Shown piece after piece: positions 27,010-35,278 of a stretch of DNA of 64,000 nt. Every line of letters begins with the position of its first letter. Within the stretch, counting starts at the first letter, position 1. The position numbers and the translations under genes were made by a program. The DNA is from Kutzneria chonburiensis (GTDB lineage Bacteria; Actinomycetota; Actinomycetes; Mycobacteriales; Pseudonocardiaceae), in contig NZ_CP097263.1 in NCBI RefSeq assembly GCF_028622115.1, forward strand, positions 7,254,001-7,318,000, given 5' to 3'. The notes beneath the pieces were generated by a model. The model saw nothing but the letters and a program-made list of their open reading frames with translations. It was not told the origin of the DNA and searched no databases.

Positions 27010-27755
27010 GCGTGGTGGAGATTTCCGGGCTGCACAAGTCTTTCGGCTCGCTCCAGGTGCTGCGCGGCATCGACCTGACGGTCGAGCGGGGCGATGTCGT
27101 CTGCATCATCGGGCCGTCCGGCTCGGGCAAGTCGACGCTGCTGCGCTGCGTGAACCTGTTGGAGCAGCCCGATTCCGGCAAGGTCGTGGTCGACGGCACC
27201 GAGCTGACCGACCCGGACGTGAACATCGACAAGGCCCGCCGTCGGCTGGGCATGGTGTTCCAGGGCTTCAACCTGTTCAACCACCTCAATGTGCTGGACA
27301 ACCTGACCATCGCGCAGCGCAAGGTGTTGGGCCGCAACCGGGACGAGGCCGAGCGCATCGCCAGGCAGAACCTGGAGAAGGTCGGGCTGGCCGGCCGTGA
27401 GCGGTCGCTGCCGTCGCAGCTGTCCGGCGGCCAGCAGCAACGGGCGGCCATCGCCCGCGCGCTGTCCATGGACCCGCAGGTGATGCTGTTCGACGAACCG
27501 ACTTCGGCGCTGGACCCGGAGCTGGTCGGCGATGTGCTGGGCGTGATGCGCACGCTGGCCGGCGAGGGCATGACAATGCTCGTGGTGACGCACGAGATGC
27601 AGTTCGCCCGGGAAGTCGCCGACACCGTCCTGTTCATGGACGGCGGCGTTGTGGTCGAGCAGGGCCCGCCGGCGCAGGTCATCGGCGCGCCGACCCAGGA
27701 GCGAACCCGGACCTTCCTGGCCCGGGTGCTCAACCCGACCGGTGACAACCCGTGA
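27006..27755 (+). CDS. Polar amino-acid ABC transporter, ATPase (system 2)
   Basis: 249 aa. Walker [25 protein letters not shown], signature LSGGQQQR, Walker [15 protein letters not shown], switch His in VTHEM. Shorter than the system-1 ATPase because it lacks the insert after Walker A. Last gene of its operon. Confidence 0.92.
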   Translation: MSVVEISGLHKSFGSLQVLRGIDLTVERGDVVCIIGPSGSGKSTLLRCVNLLEQPDSGKVVVDGTELTDPDVNIDKARRRLGMVFQGFNLFNHLNVLDNLTIAQRKVLGRNRDEAERIARQNLEKVGLAGRERSLPSQLSGGQQQRAAIARALSMDPQVMLFDEPTSALDPELVGDVLGVMRTLAGEGMTMLVVTHEMQFAREVADTVLFMDGGVVVEQGPPAQVIGAPTQERTRTFLARVLNPTGDNP

Positions 27756-27831
27756 CGTTGTCCGTTCTTGTCACGAACAGCGCCTAACTGGCGACAGTGC
27801 GTTGACTTTGTTCGATCACCGGATTTACGGT
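27744..27831 (+). promoter_or_regulatory. Promoter region of the sugar ABC operon
   Basis: TTGACT (27802-27807) and TACGGT (27826-27831), 18 bases apart, form a good sigma-A-like promoter. Upstream are two dyads that could bind a sugar-responsive repressor: GACAAC-n7-GTTGTC (27744-27762) and GTTC-n7-GAAC (27764-27778). The regulator is not identified. Confidence 0.5.
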
Positions 27832-27878
27832 CGCCCCCTGTTGTGGTCCACGTCGCAGTCGACCAAGGGGAGGCGCCC

Positions 27879-29234
27879 ATGCGGGCACGCACCATCGCCG
27901 CGGGACTGGCCGTCGCCGCGCTGACCCTGCCGCTGGCCGCCTGCGGCGGCGGGGACTCGGCCGGCGACGCCAGGACGATCAAGATCGTCTATCGCAACTA
28001 CAGCGACTTCCCGCAGATGGACACGTTCATGAAGGACGTGAAGAAGCAGTTCGAGTCGGCCAATCCCGGCATCACCGCCCAGCTCACCCCGGTGTCCAGT
28101 CTGGACAGCGACTACCTGGCCAAGGTGCAGCTGATGCAGCGGTCCCCGTCGACCGCGCCGGACGTGCTGTTCGAGGACAGCTTCAACGTGAACGCGGACG
28201 CGGCGGCCGGCTACCTGCTGCCCATCGACGACTACCTGACCAAGTGGTCGGACTGGAACAGCCAGTTCATCCCGGCCACCAAGCAGGCCGGCAAGGCCAC
28301 CGACGGCAAGACCTACGCGGTGCCGATGGGCACCGACACCCGCGGCCTGTGGTTCAACAAGGACATCTTCCAGAAGGCCGGGCTGCCGACCGACTGGCAG
28401 CCCAAGACCTGGAACGACGTGCTCGACGCGGCCCGCAAGATCAAGGCCACACAGCCCGGCGTGCAGCCGATGTACCTGCCGCTGGGCAAGCCGGCGGCCG
28501 AGGCGATGTCCATGCAGACGCTGGAGATGCTGCTCTACGGCACGCCGACCAAGGACCTGTACGACGAGAAGGCCGGCAAGTGGGTCGCGCCGAGCAAGGG
28601 CTTCGAGGATGCGCTCGGCTACGTGCAGACCGTGATGAAGGAGAACCTGGCCCAGACGCCGGCGCAGGCCGAGGACACGCAGTGGGCACAGACCCAGATG
28701 CCGCTGCTGATGTCCCAGGGCAAGATCGGCTTCATGATGGACGGCGGCTGGTACGCCCGGTACTGGAACGCCGGCGGCGTCGCGCCGTGGCCGGACTGGA
28801 CCAAGACCCTGGGCACGGCCAAGTTCCCGACCCAGAACGGGCAGGCCCCCGGCAATGTCACGCTGTCCGGCGGTTGGACGCTGGCCGTCGGGGCATCGAG
28901 CGGCAACCCCGACGCGTCCATGAAGTTCATCCAGACCGCGCTGAACAAGGAGAACTCGGCGGCGATCGACGTGGCCTGCTCGTGGCTGCCGGTGCGCGAC
29001 GACGTGAAGGCCGATCCGCGGCTGGCCGAGAAGGACCCGACGGTGCCGTTCTGGAGCAGCCTGGTGTCGTTCACCCGGTACCGGCCGACGCTGCAGGAGT
29101 ACCCGCAGGTGTCGAACGCGATGGACGTGGCCGGTGATTCCGTGGTCAACGGCGGCGATCCGGCCAAGGCGGCCGCGCAGTTCGCCCAGGACGTGTCCAA
29201 GGCGGTCGGCGCGGACAAGGTGAAGACCGGTTGA
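27879..29234 (+). CDS. Sugar ABC transporter, extracellular-binding lipoprotein
   Basis: 451 aa, family-1 solute-binding protein. Lipobox LPLAACGGG. Mature sequence begins with DARTIKIVYRNYSDFPQMDTF; typical blocks KLTAQ-like PGITAQLTPVSS, PDVLFEDSFNVNADAAAGYLLPIDDYL, TYAVPMGTDTRGLWFNKDIFQKAGLP. It binds an oligosaccharide or similar carbohydrate outside the membrane. ATG with AAGGGGAGG upstream. No ATPase is encoded in this operon, so a shared MsiK-type ATPase elsewhere is likely, as is common in actinobacteria. Confidence 0.87.
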   Translation: MRARTIAAGLAVAALTLPLAACGGGDSAGDARTIKIVYRNYSDFPQMDTFMKDVKKQFESANPGITAQLTPVSSLDSDYLAKVQLMQRSPSTAPDVLFEDSFNVNADAAAGYLLPIDDYLTKWSDWNSQFIPATKQAGKATDGKTYAVPMGTDTRGLWFNKDIFQKAGLPTDWQPKTWNDVLDAARKIKATQPGVQPMYLPLGKPAAEAMSMQTLEMLLYGTPTKDLYDEKAGKWVAPSKGFEDALGYVQTVMKENLAQTPAQAEDTQWAQTQMPLLMSQGKIGFMMDGGWYARYWNAGGVAPWPDWTKTLGTAKFPTQNGQAPGNVTLSGGWTLAVGASSGNPDASMKFIQTALNKENSAAIDVACSWLPVRDDVKADPRLAEKDPTVPFWSSLVSFTRYRPTLQEYPQVSNAMDVAGDSVVNGGDPAKAAAQFAQDVSKAVGADKVKTG

Positions 29235-30100
29235 GGCGCTCCCCTCGGGTCGGGGTGTGGCTGCCGCCGCTCGCCCCGTCGATCTTCCTGTTGGGACTGT
29301 TCGTCGCCGGCCCGATCCTGTGGTGTTTCTACGCGTCGTTCACCAACTCGGCGCTGAGCGGGATCGCGGCCCGGCGGCCGAAGTTCGTCGGCCTCGACAA
29401 CTTCACCACCGCGTTCACCAGTCCCGACGTGGCCGCATCGCTGTGGCTGACGGTAGTTTTCGTGGTGCTGTCGGCCGTGGTCGGGCAGAACAGCCTCGGC
29501 ATGCTGCTCGCGGTCTTCCTGCAGCACCGAGGAAAGCTATTGCGGGGCATCGTCGGCACGGTCGTGGTCGCGGCCTGGGTGCTGCCGGAAGTCGTTGCGG
29601 CGTTTGCCATCTACGCGTTTCTCAATGCCCAGGGCACGTTGAACGAGGTGCTCGGCTGGTTCGGGTTGAGCCAGAACTGGCTCTACACCGCGCCGATGAT
29701 GGCCGTGGTGCTGGCCAACATCTGGCGGGGCACGGCGTTTTCCATGCTGGTCTACCAGGCGGCGCTGAGCGAGGTGCCGAGCGATCTCGTCGAGGCGGCG
29801 CAGGTTGACGGGGCCGGTCCGGTGCGGCGGTTCTGGCATGTGGTGCTGCCGGTGATCCGCCGTACCGTGGTCACCAACCTGATGCTGATCACGTTGCAGA
29901 CGCTCGGGGTCTTCGGTCTGATCTACGTGCTGACCGCGGGCGGCCCGGACAACAAGACCCGCACCCTGCCACTGCTGATGTACGAGCAGGCCTTCAAGTT
30001 CGGGCAGATCGGCTACGGCACCGCGATCGCGTTGGTGCTGCTGGTGCTCGGCGCGGTGTTCTCCCTCGTCTACATCCGCAGCCTGAAGGCGGAGGTCTGA
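29231..30100 (+). CDS. Sugar ABC transporter permease 1 (MalF-like)
   Basis: 289 aa, six predicted membrane helices. EAA loop: LVEAAQVDGAGPVRRFWHVVLPVIRR. It starts with TTG overlapping the binding-protein stop (TTGA), so translation is coupled. Forms a heterodimer with the next gene product. Confidence 0.86.
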   Translation: MRRSPRVGVWLPPLAPSIFLLGLFVAGPILWCFYASFTNSALSGIAARRPKFVGLDNFTTAFTSPDVAASLWLTVVFVVLSAVVGQNSLGMLLAVFLQHRGKLLRGIVGTVVVAAWVLPEVVAAFAIYAFLNAQGTLNEVLGWFGLSQNWLYTAPMMAVVLANIWRGTAFSMLVYQAALSEVPSDLVEAAQVDGAGPVRRFWHVVLPVIRRTVVTNLMLITLQTLGVFGLIYVLTAGGPDNKTRTLPLLMYEQAFKFGQIGYGTAIALVLLVLGAVFSLVYIRSLKAEV

Positions 30101-30916
30101 ATGCGCGGCCCCCGCTTGGTGGTCAACCTGGTGCTGCTGGCCGTCGCCGTGCTGTTCGTGGCCCCGCTGCTGTGGCTGCTCACGGCATCGTTCGACACGC
30201 ACGGCAGCCTGGCCGCGAAGGTGCCCGGCGACTTCACCCTGGCCAACTTCGGCCAGATCCTGAACTGGGAGGTCGGCGGCCGGCCACTGGTCAACGGCCT
30301 GTTGATCAGTGGCGGCACCGCGATCATCGCCGTGATCGTGGCCGTGCTGGCGGCCTATCCGCTGTCCCGGTTCCAGCTGCGGTTCCGGCGGCCGTTCCTG
30401 TACACGATCCTGTTCACCACCGGCCTGCCGGTGACGGCGATCATGGTGCCGGTGTACGGCCTGTTCGTCCGGCTGTCCCTTGTGGACTCGCTCTTGGGCA
30501 CCACGGTTTTCCTTGCCGCCACGGCACTTCCGATGGCCATCTGGATGTGCAAGAACTTCATGGACGGCATCCCGGTCAGCCTGGAGGAGGCGGCCTGGGT
30601 GGACGGCGCGTCGTCGTTGCAGGCGTTGCGGTCGATCGTGCTGCCGCTGATGGCGCCGGGCGTGGCCGTGGTCGGCATCTTCACGTTCATCACGGCCTGG
30701 GGCAACTTCTTCGTGCCGTTCGTGCTGCTGCTCGACCCGGACAAGATGCCGGCCTCGGTGGGCATCTTCTCGTTCTTCGGCCAGAACGGGCTTGTCGCGT
30801 ACGGGCAGCTGGCGGCGTATTCCATTCTGTACACGACGCCCGTGCTGGCGCTGTATCTGGTGGTGTCCCGGTGGCTCGGCGGCGGCTTTAGCATGGCGGG
30901 AGCAGTCAAAGCCTGA
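30101..30916 (+). CDS. Sugar ABC transporter permease 2 (MalG-like)
   Basis: 271 aa, six membrane helices. EAA loop: LEEAAWVDGASSLQALRSIVLPLMAPG. ATG immediately after the preceding stop. Confidence 0.86.
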   Translation: MRGPRLVVNLVLLAVAVLFVAPLLWLLTASFDTHGSLAAKVPGDFTLANFGQILNWEVGGRPLVNGLLISGGTAIIAVIVAVLAAYPLSRFQLRFRRPFLYTILFTTGLPVTAIMVPVYGLFVRLSLVDSLLGTTVFLAATALPMAIWMCKNFMDGIPVSLEEAAWVDGASSLQALRSIVLPLMAPGVAVVGIFTFITAWGNFFVPFVLLLDPDKMPASVGIFSFFGQNGLVAYGQLAAYSILYTTPVLALYLVVSRWLGGGFSMAGAVKA

Positions 30917-30928
30917 GGAGGTTTGCCG

Positions 30929-31819
30929 GTGACCGACCACGTGTTGGCGCTCGACGTGGGCGGCACCAAGATCGCCGCCGGGCTCGTCGACGCGCAGGGC
31001 TCCGTGTTGCGGCGGTCCGTGCGCCCCACGCCCGCCCATGACGCCGAGCTGGCGTGGCAGGCCGTCGCCGACCTCGTCGCCGAGGTGTTGGACGGCACCG
31101 TGCCCAGCGCCGTCGGCATCGGCTCCGCCGGTCCGGTCGACGCCGAGGCCGGCACCGTCAGCCCGATCAACATCAACGGCTGGCAGGCCTTCCCGCTGCG
31201 CGACCGGGTGCGGGCGTTGCTGCCCGGCGTGCCCGTCTCGCTGGCCGGCGACGGCTTGTGCATCGCGCTCGGCGAGCACTGGCTCGGCGCCGGCCGCGGC
31301 AGCCGGTTCATGGTCGGCATGGTCGTCTCCACCGGCGTCGGCGGCGGACTCGTGCTCGACGGCAAGCCGTTCGGCGGGCGGACCGGCAACGCCGGGCACA
31401 TCGGCCATGTCGTCGCCGAGCCCGACGGTTGGCCCTGCACCTGCGGCGGCCGGGGCTGCGTGGAGACCGTCGCCGGCGGGCCGAACATGGTGCGGTGGGC
31501 CCGTGAGCAGGGCTGGACCGGCTCCGACGCCATCGCGCTGGCCGCCTCCGCCCGAGCCGGCGACTCGGTCGCCGCCGCCGCCTTCGAACGCTGCGGCCGG
31601 GCCGTCGGTCTGTCCATCGCCGCCGCGGCGGCCATCTGCGACCTGGACCTGGCCGTGATCGGCGGCGGCATCTCGAAGACCGACGACCTGCTGTTCGACC
31701 CGGTCCGGCGCACGTTGAAGATCCACGCCGGGCTGTCGTTCATCAAGGACCTGAAGGTGGTCAAAGCCGAGCGCGACGACTCCGGACTGATCGGAGCCGC
31801 CGCGCTCGCGTTGCTCTAG
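30929..31819 (+). CDS. ROK-family sugar kinase
   Basis: 296 aa. N-terminal ATP motif LALDVGGTKIAAG; GDG and VVSTGVGGGLVLDG for the sugar/phosphate loops; the ROK zinc motif CTCGGRGCVETVAGG with three Cys. No DNA-binding N-terminus, so it is a kinase (glucokinase or N-acetyl-sugar/other hexose kinase), not a repressor. GTG 30929 is chosen because GAGGAGG lies 7 bases before it. Being last in the sugar ABC operon, it probably phosphorylates the imported sugar. Stop shared as CTAG with the convergent TetR gene. Confidence 0.88.
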   Translation: MTDHVLALDVGGTKIAAGLVDAQGSVLRRSVRPTPAHDAELAWQAVADLVAEVLDGTVPSAVGIGSAGPVDAEAGTVSPININGWQAFPLRDRVRALLPGVPVSLAGDGLCIALGEHWLGAGRGSRFMVGMVVSTGVGGGLVLDGKPFGGRTGNAGHIGHVVAEPDGWPCTCGGRGCVETVAGGPNMVRWAREQGWTGSDAIALAASARAGDSVAAAAFERCGRAVGLSIAAAAAICDLDLAVIGGGISKTDDLLFDPVRRTLKIHAGLSFIKDLKVVKAERDDSGLIGAAALALL

Positions 31820-32343
31820 GCGTCGAGGGCCCGCAGCGCCGCGGCAAGGATCTCCTTGCGGTCGTCGGACTCCAGGCTCCGGTTCACCAGTACCGCGGCC
31901 GTCGCCTCCTTGGCCACGGCGACCGCGGCGCTGGCCCGGATCAACGCTGCCCGGTCCGGATCCGGGCCGGCCAGCGCCGTGATCACCGACGCCATCATCT
32001 CCGGCGGGGTGCGCGGGAACCGCTCGTCGAGCAGTTGGCGAACGGCCGGGTCGGCGGTGACGACCGGGATCACTGTGTGCGCGTCGGCGGTGAAGTCGAC
32101 GAACGCGGCCAGCAGCTCCGCCGGGGCCAGCTCCGCGGCATGTTCGGCCAGCTCGGCGTAAGCGGCCAGCGGCTCGGCCAGCAACGCGTCGAGCACATCG
32201 GCCTTGGACCGGTAGTGGTAGTAGAGCGCGGCCGGGGTGATCGACAGCCGACCGGCGATATCGGCCATGGACGTGCCGGTGTAGCCCTGGCGGGCGAACA
32301 GCTCGCGAGCCACGTCCTTGATGCGCTGCTTGGTGTCGGCCAC
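31816..32343 (-). CDS. TetR-family regulator
   Basis: 175 aa. Helix-turn-helix within residues 5-50 (RIKDVARELFARQGYTGTSMADIAGRLSITPAALYYHYRSKADVLDALL). Divergent from an SDR gene with two similar 20-bp dyads between them; it probably represses itself and the SDR. GTG start. Confidence 0.85.
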   Translation of the reverse strand: MADTKQRIKDVARELFARQGYTGTSMADIAGRLSITPAALYYHYRSKADVLDALLAEPLAAYAELAEHAAELAPAELLAAFVDFTADAHTVIPVVTADPAVRQLLDERFPRTPPEMMASVITALAGPDPDRAALIRASAAVAVAKEATAAVLVNRSLESDDRKEILAAALRALDA

Positions 32344-32356
32344 GGCGTCCAGTCTA

Positions 32357-32410
32357 CTTGCTGAACGTTCAGTAAGCGCCTACCGTGGCACTTACTGAGC
32401 ATTTAGTAAG
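32357..32410. promoter_or_regulatory. Twin 20-bp operators between TetR and SDR genes
   Basis: Site 1 (32357-32376) is CTTGCTGAAC/GTTCAGTAAG, 9 of 10 positions symmetric. Site 2 (32391-32410) is CTTACTGAGC/ATTTAGTAAG, weaker but matching site 1 at 16 of 20 bases. They flank the divergent start regions; site 2 ends at the SDR ribosome site. Confidence 0.65.
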
Positions 32411-32418
32411 GGGGGATC

Positions 32419-33225
32419 ATGGCCATTCTCATCACCGGCTGCTCGACCGGCGTCGGCCGGGCCGCGGCCATCGCGCTGGCCCGCGCCGGCCTGCCGGTCT
32501 GGGCCTCGGCCCGCGCCATCGACACCATCACCGACCTGGCCGCCGAGGGCTGCCGGCTGGTCGAGTTGGACGTCTCCGACGAGCGGTCCCGGCTGACGGC
32601 GATCGACACCGTCGGCCCGCTCGACGCGCTGGTCAACAACGCCGGCTACGCCCAGGCCGGCCCGGTCGAGGAGGTGTCGCTGGACCGGCTGCGGGCCCAG
32701 TTCGAGACCAATGTGTTCGGCGCGATCCGGCTGTGCCAGCTGGCGCTGCCGGCGATGCGGGAGCGCGGCCGGGGCGTGATCGTCAACGTCGGGTCGGCCG
32801 GCGGCCTGATCGGGGTGCCGGCCTCGGCCGCGTACGACATGACGAAGTGGTCGCTGGAAGCCCTGTCCGACGCGCTACGGATGGAGGTGCGCCGGTTCGG
32901 CGTGCGGGTGTCGCTGCTCGAGCCGGGTGGCGTCGTCTCCGCGTTCGCCGCGACGCAGGCCGCCACCTGGCCGGAAACCGTTGGCCCGTATGAGAAGTTC
33001 CGCGCCAACCACCACGAGCGGATGCGACGCTACACCCGGCCGGGGGCACCGGGCATGACCACTCCCGAGCGCGTGGCCAAGGTCGTGCTCCGGGCCGTCA
33101 CGGCGCGCAATCCCAAGGCGCGCTACAAGATCGGCCCGGCGGCCCGGGTCATGCCGCTCCTCTACCGAACCCTGCCCACCCCACTCTGGGACGCCTTCAT
33201 GACCCGCCTGTTCCCCATGACCTGA
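32419..33225 (+). CDS. Short-chain dehydrogenase/reductase
   Basis: 268 aa classical SDR. Cofactor motif TGCSTGVG, NNAG, catalytic Ser in VNVGSAGG and Tyr-x3-Lys in YDMTK; an oxidoreductase for an alcohol/ketone pair of unknown identity. ATG with AAGGGGGGA upstream. Divergently transcribed from a TetR repressor that likely controls it. The stop codon is the first base pair of a long terminator hairpin. Confidence 0.87.
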   Translation: MAILITGCSTGVGRAAAIALARAGLPVWASARAIDTITDLAAEGCRLVELDVSDERSRLTAIDTVGPLDALVNNAGYAQAGPVEEVSLDRLRAQFETNVFGAIRLCQLALPAMRERGRGVIVNVGSAGGLIGVPASAAYDMTKWSLEALSDALRMEVRRFGVRVSLLEPGGVVSAFAATQAATWPETVGPYEKFRANHHERMRRYTRPGAPGMTTPERVAKVVLRAVTARNPKARYKIGPAARVMPLLYRTLPTPLWDAFMTRLFPMT

Positions 33226-33281
33226 AGTTGGGAAGGGGGCCTTCCTACACTCGGAGTGCAGGAAGGCCCCCTTCCCAACTT
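33225..33281. terminator. Long perfect hairpin between convergent genes
   Basis: Perfect 22-bp arms (33225-33246 and 33260-33281) with a core of GGGAAGGGGGCCTTCC / GGAAGGCCCCCTTCCC; the 13-base loop contains a further CACT/AGTG pairing. It starts on the last base of the SDR stop and ends 17 bases before the symporter stop, so it can terminate both strands. Confidence 0.85.
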
Positions 33282-33298
33282 TGGGGTGTGACGCCGGG

Positions 33299-34954
33299 TC
33301 AGTGGACGGCGATCTCCTTGAGCTTGGGGTCGCCCTCGTCCCGGTCGTAGTCGCCGGTGTTGGTGGCGTCGACGCCGTTGAACCACTTGGCCTGCCGGGC
33401 GATCAGCGTGACGATCACGGCGACCACCACGTTGGCGATCAGGGCCACCGCGCCGACGTAGATCTGCACGGCCGAGCCGGCGAAGGGGTGCCAGCCGAAC
33501 AGGGAGAGGTTGCCGGTGGCCAGGGCCGAGCCACCGAAGTGGGCCTTGCCGTTGGCCGGGTTGGGAATCGTGTACAGCAGGTACAGGCCCCAGCCCATGC
33601 CGACGATCCAGCCGGCGACCAGGCCCCAGCGGTGCAGCCAGCGCGTGTAGAGCGCGATGGCCACCGACGGCAGCGTCTGCAGGATGATCACGCCGCCGAT
33701 CAGCTGGAGGTCGATGGAGAACTGCGGGTCGACGAACAGCACGAAGGCGACCGCGCCGAACTTCACCACCAGCGAGGCCAGCTTGGCCTGGGTGGCCTCC
33801 TGCTTGGGGGTGGCGTCCCGCTTGAAGTACTCCTTGTAGATGTTGCGGGTCCACAGGTTGGCCGCGGCGATGGACATGATCGCCGCCGGCACCAGTGCCC
33901 CGATGCCGATGGCGGCGAAGGCGATGCCGGCGAACCAGGCCGGGAACTGCTGGCCGAACAGCACCGGCACGATGGTGTTGGAGTCCGGCTTGCCGGTGGC
34001 CTGGTTGACGATCGGCTTGGCCCCGGACACCAGCGCCACGTAGCCCAGCAGCGCAAGCAGGCCCAGCACCAGCGAGTAGGCCGGCAGCGCGACCATGTTC
34101 TTCTTGATCACGGTCCGGCTCTTGGAGGCCAGGATGCCGGTGATCGAGTGCGGGTACAGGAACAGCGCCAGCGCCGAGCCAAGCGCCAGGGTGGCGTACT
34201 GGAGCTGGTTGGTCGGACCCAGCAGCGTGGAGCCGAACGGCTTGTTGGTGGTCGGGTTGGTCTTGGCCAGCGCGGTCGACGCCTGGTCGAAGATGTGGCC
34301 CCAGCCGCCCAGCTTCGACGGCAGGTAGATGATGGCCACGATGATCACCAGGTAGATCAGCGCGTCCTTGACGAACGCGATCAGCGCCGGCGCGCGCAGA
34401 CCCGACTGGTAGGTGTAGACGGCCAGGATCACGAAGGCGACGAACAGCGGCAGGTGGCCGAGCAGGCCGCTGCCGTTGACGCCCATGGTCCGCAGCACCG
34501 ACTCCAGGCCGACCAGCTGCAACGCGATGTACGGCATGGTGGCGACGATGCCGGTGATGGCGATCAGCAGGGCCAGCAGCGACGAGCCGTAGCGGCCGCG
34601 CACGAAGTCGGCCGGCGTCACGTAGCCGTGCATCCGGGACACCGACCACATCCGCTGCAACGGCAGGAAGATGATCGGGTACAGCACGACGGTGTAGGGC
34701 AGCGCGTAGAAGCCGAGCGCGCCGGCCCCGAAGATCAGGGCGGGCACGGCGACGAAGGTGTACGCCGTGTACAGGTCGCCGCCGACCAGGAACCAGGTGA
34801 TCCAGGAGCCGAACTTGCGGCCGCCGAGGCCCCACTCGTCGAGGTGGTCGAGCGTGTTGCCGGCCTGCCAGCGCGACGCCATGAAGCCCATCACCGCGAC
34901 CAGCACGAAGAGCACCAGGAACACGGCGAGCTGCACGATCTGATCGGTGCTCAT
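33299..34954 (-). CDS. Sodium:solute symporter (MctP-like monocarboxylate uptake)
   Basis: 551 aa, about 13 membrane helices, SSS family. Recognisable segments: GGRKFGSWITWFLVGGDLYTAYTFVAVPALIFGAG near the N-terminus, RMHGYVTPADFVRGRYGS, and PAAIMSIAAANLWTRNIYKEYF. Its pairing with a DUF3311 protein (4-base ATGA overlap) is the arrangement seen with monocarboxylate (pyruvate, lactate, acetate) permeases in actinobacteria, so that substrate class is inferred. The terminal 35 residues are charged and cytosolic. Confidence 0.82.
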   Translation of the reverse strand: MSTDQIVQLAVFLVLFVLVAVMGFMASRWQAGNTLDHLDEWGLGGRKFGSWITWFLVGGDLYTAYTFVAVPALIFGAGALGFYALPYTVVLYPIIFLPLQRMWSVSRMHGYVTPADFVRGRYGSSLLALLIAITGIVATMPYIALQLVGLESVLRTMGVNGSGLLGHLPLFVAFVILAVYTYQSGLRAPALIAFVKDALIYLVIIVAIIYLPSKLGGWGHIFDQASTALAKTNPTTNKPFGSTLLGPTNQLQYATLALGSALALFLYPHSITGILASKSRTVIKKNMVALPAYSLVLGLLALLGYVALVSGAKPIVNQATGKPDSNTIVPVLFGQQFPAWFAGIAFAAIGIGALVPAAIMSIAAANLWTRNIYKEYFKRDATPKQEATQAKLASLVVKFGAVAFVLFVDPQFSIDLQLIGGVIILQTLPSVAIALYTRWLHRWGLVAGWIVGMGWGLYLLYTIPNPANGKAHFGGSALATGNLSLFGWHPFAGSAVQIYVGAVALIANVVVAVIVTLIARQAKWFNGVDATNTGDYDRDEGDPKLKEIAVH

Positions 34955-35160
34955 CGGCGATCACCCCGGCTCTTGGCGTAGACGACGCCGACGCAGACGA
35001 CGCCAACCGGCACGAACAGGAACTGGTACCAGTAGAAGAACGGCAGGCCGAACACCCGGGGCCCGTCGAAGTTGTACCACGGCGTGATCAACATCAGCAG
35101 CGGGACCAGCAGCAACAGGTTCCACGGGTTCCACCGCCGCGGTGGCGGTTCACTCGGCAT
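34951..35160 (-). CDS. DUF3311 small membrane protein
   Basis: 69 aa with two membrane segments (NLLLLVPLLMLITPWYNF and FYWYQFLFVPVGVVCVGVVY). The central PRVFGLPFFYWYQF motif is the DUF3311 signature. Probable accessory subunit of the symporter, whose start it overlaps. ATG with GGGAGGAAG upstream. Confidence 0.82.
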   Translation of the reverse strand: MPSEPPPRRWNPWNLLLLVPLLMLITPWYNFDGPRVFGLPFFYWYQFLFVPVGVVCVGVVYAKSRGDRR

Positions 35161-35278
35161 GGCTTCCTCCCGGCGTCGCGGATGAAGCGGATGTTAAGCC
35201 GGGATGATCGCGGACGCCCCGATCAGGTGATCAGGTGTCTGAATTGTGACCGTTCAGGTGCTCAAACCACGTATCTCG

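Noticed and set aside
29537-31726. 729-codon minus-strand frame opposite the sugar transporter
   Set aside because: Arg/Gln/His-rich shadow; the plus strand encodes permeases and a kinase with clear motifs.
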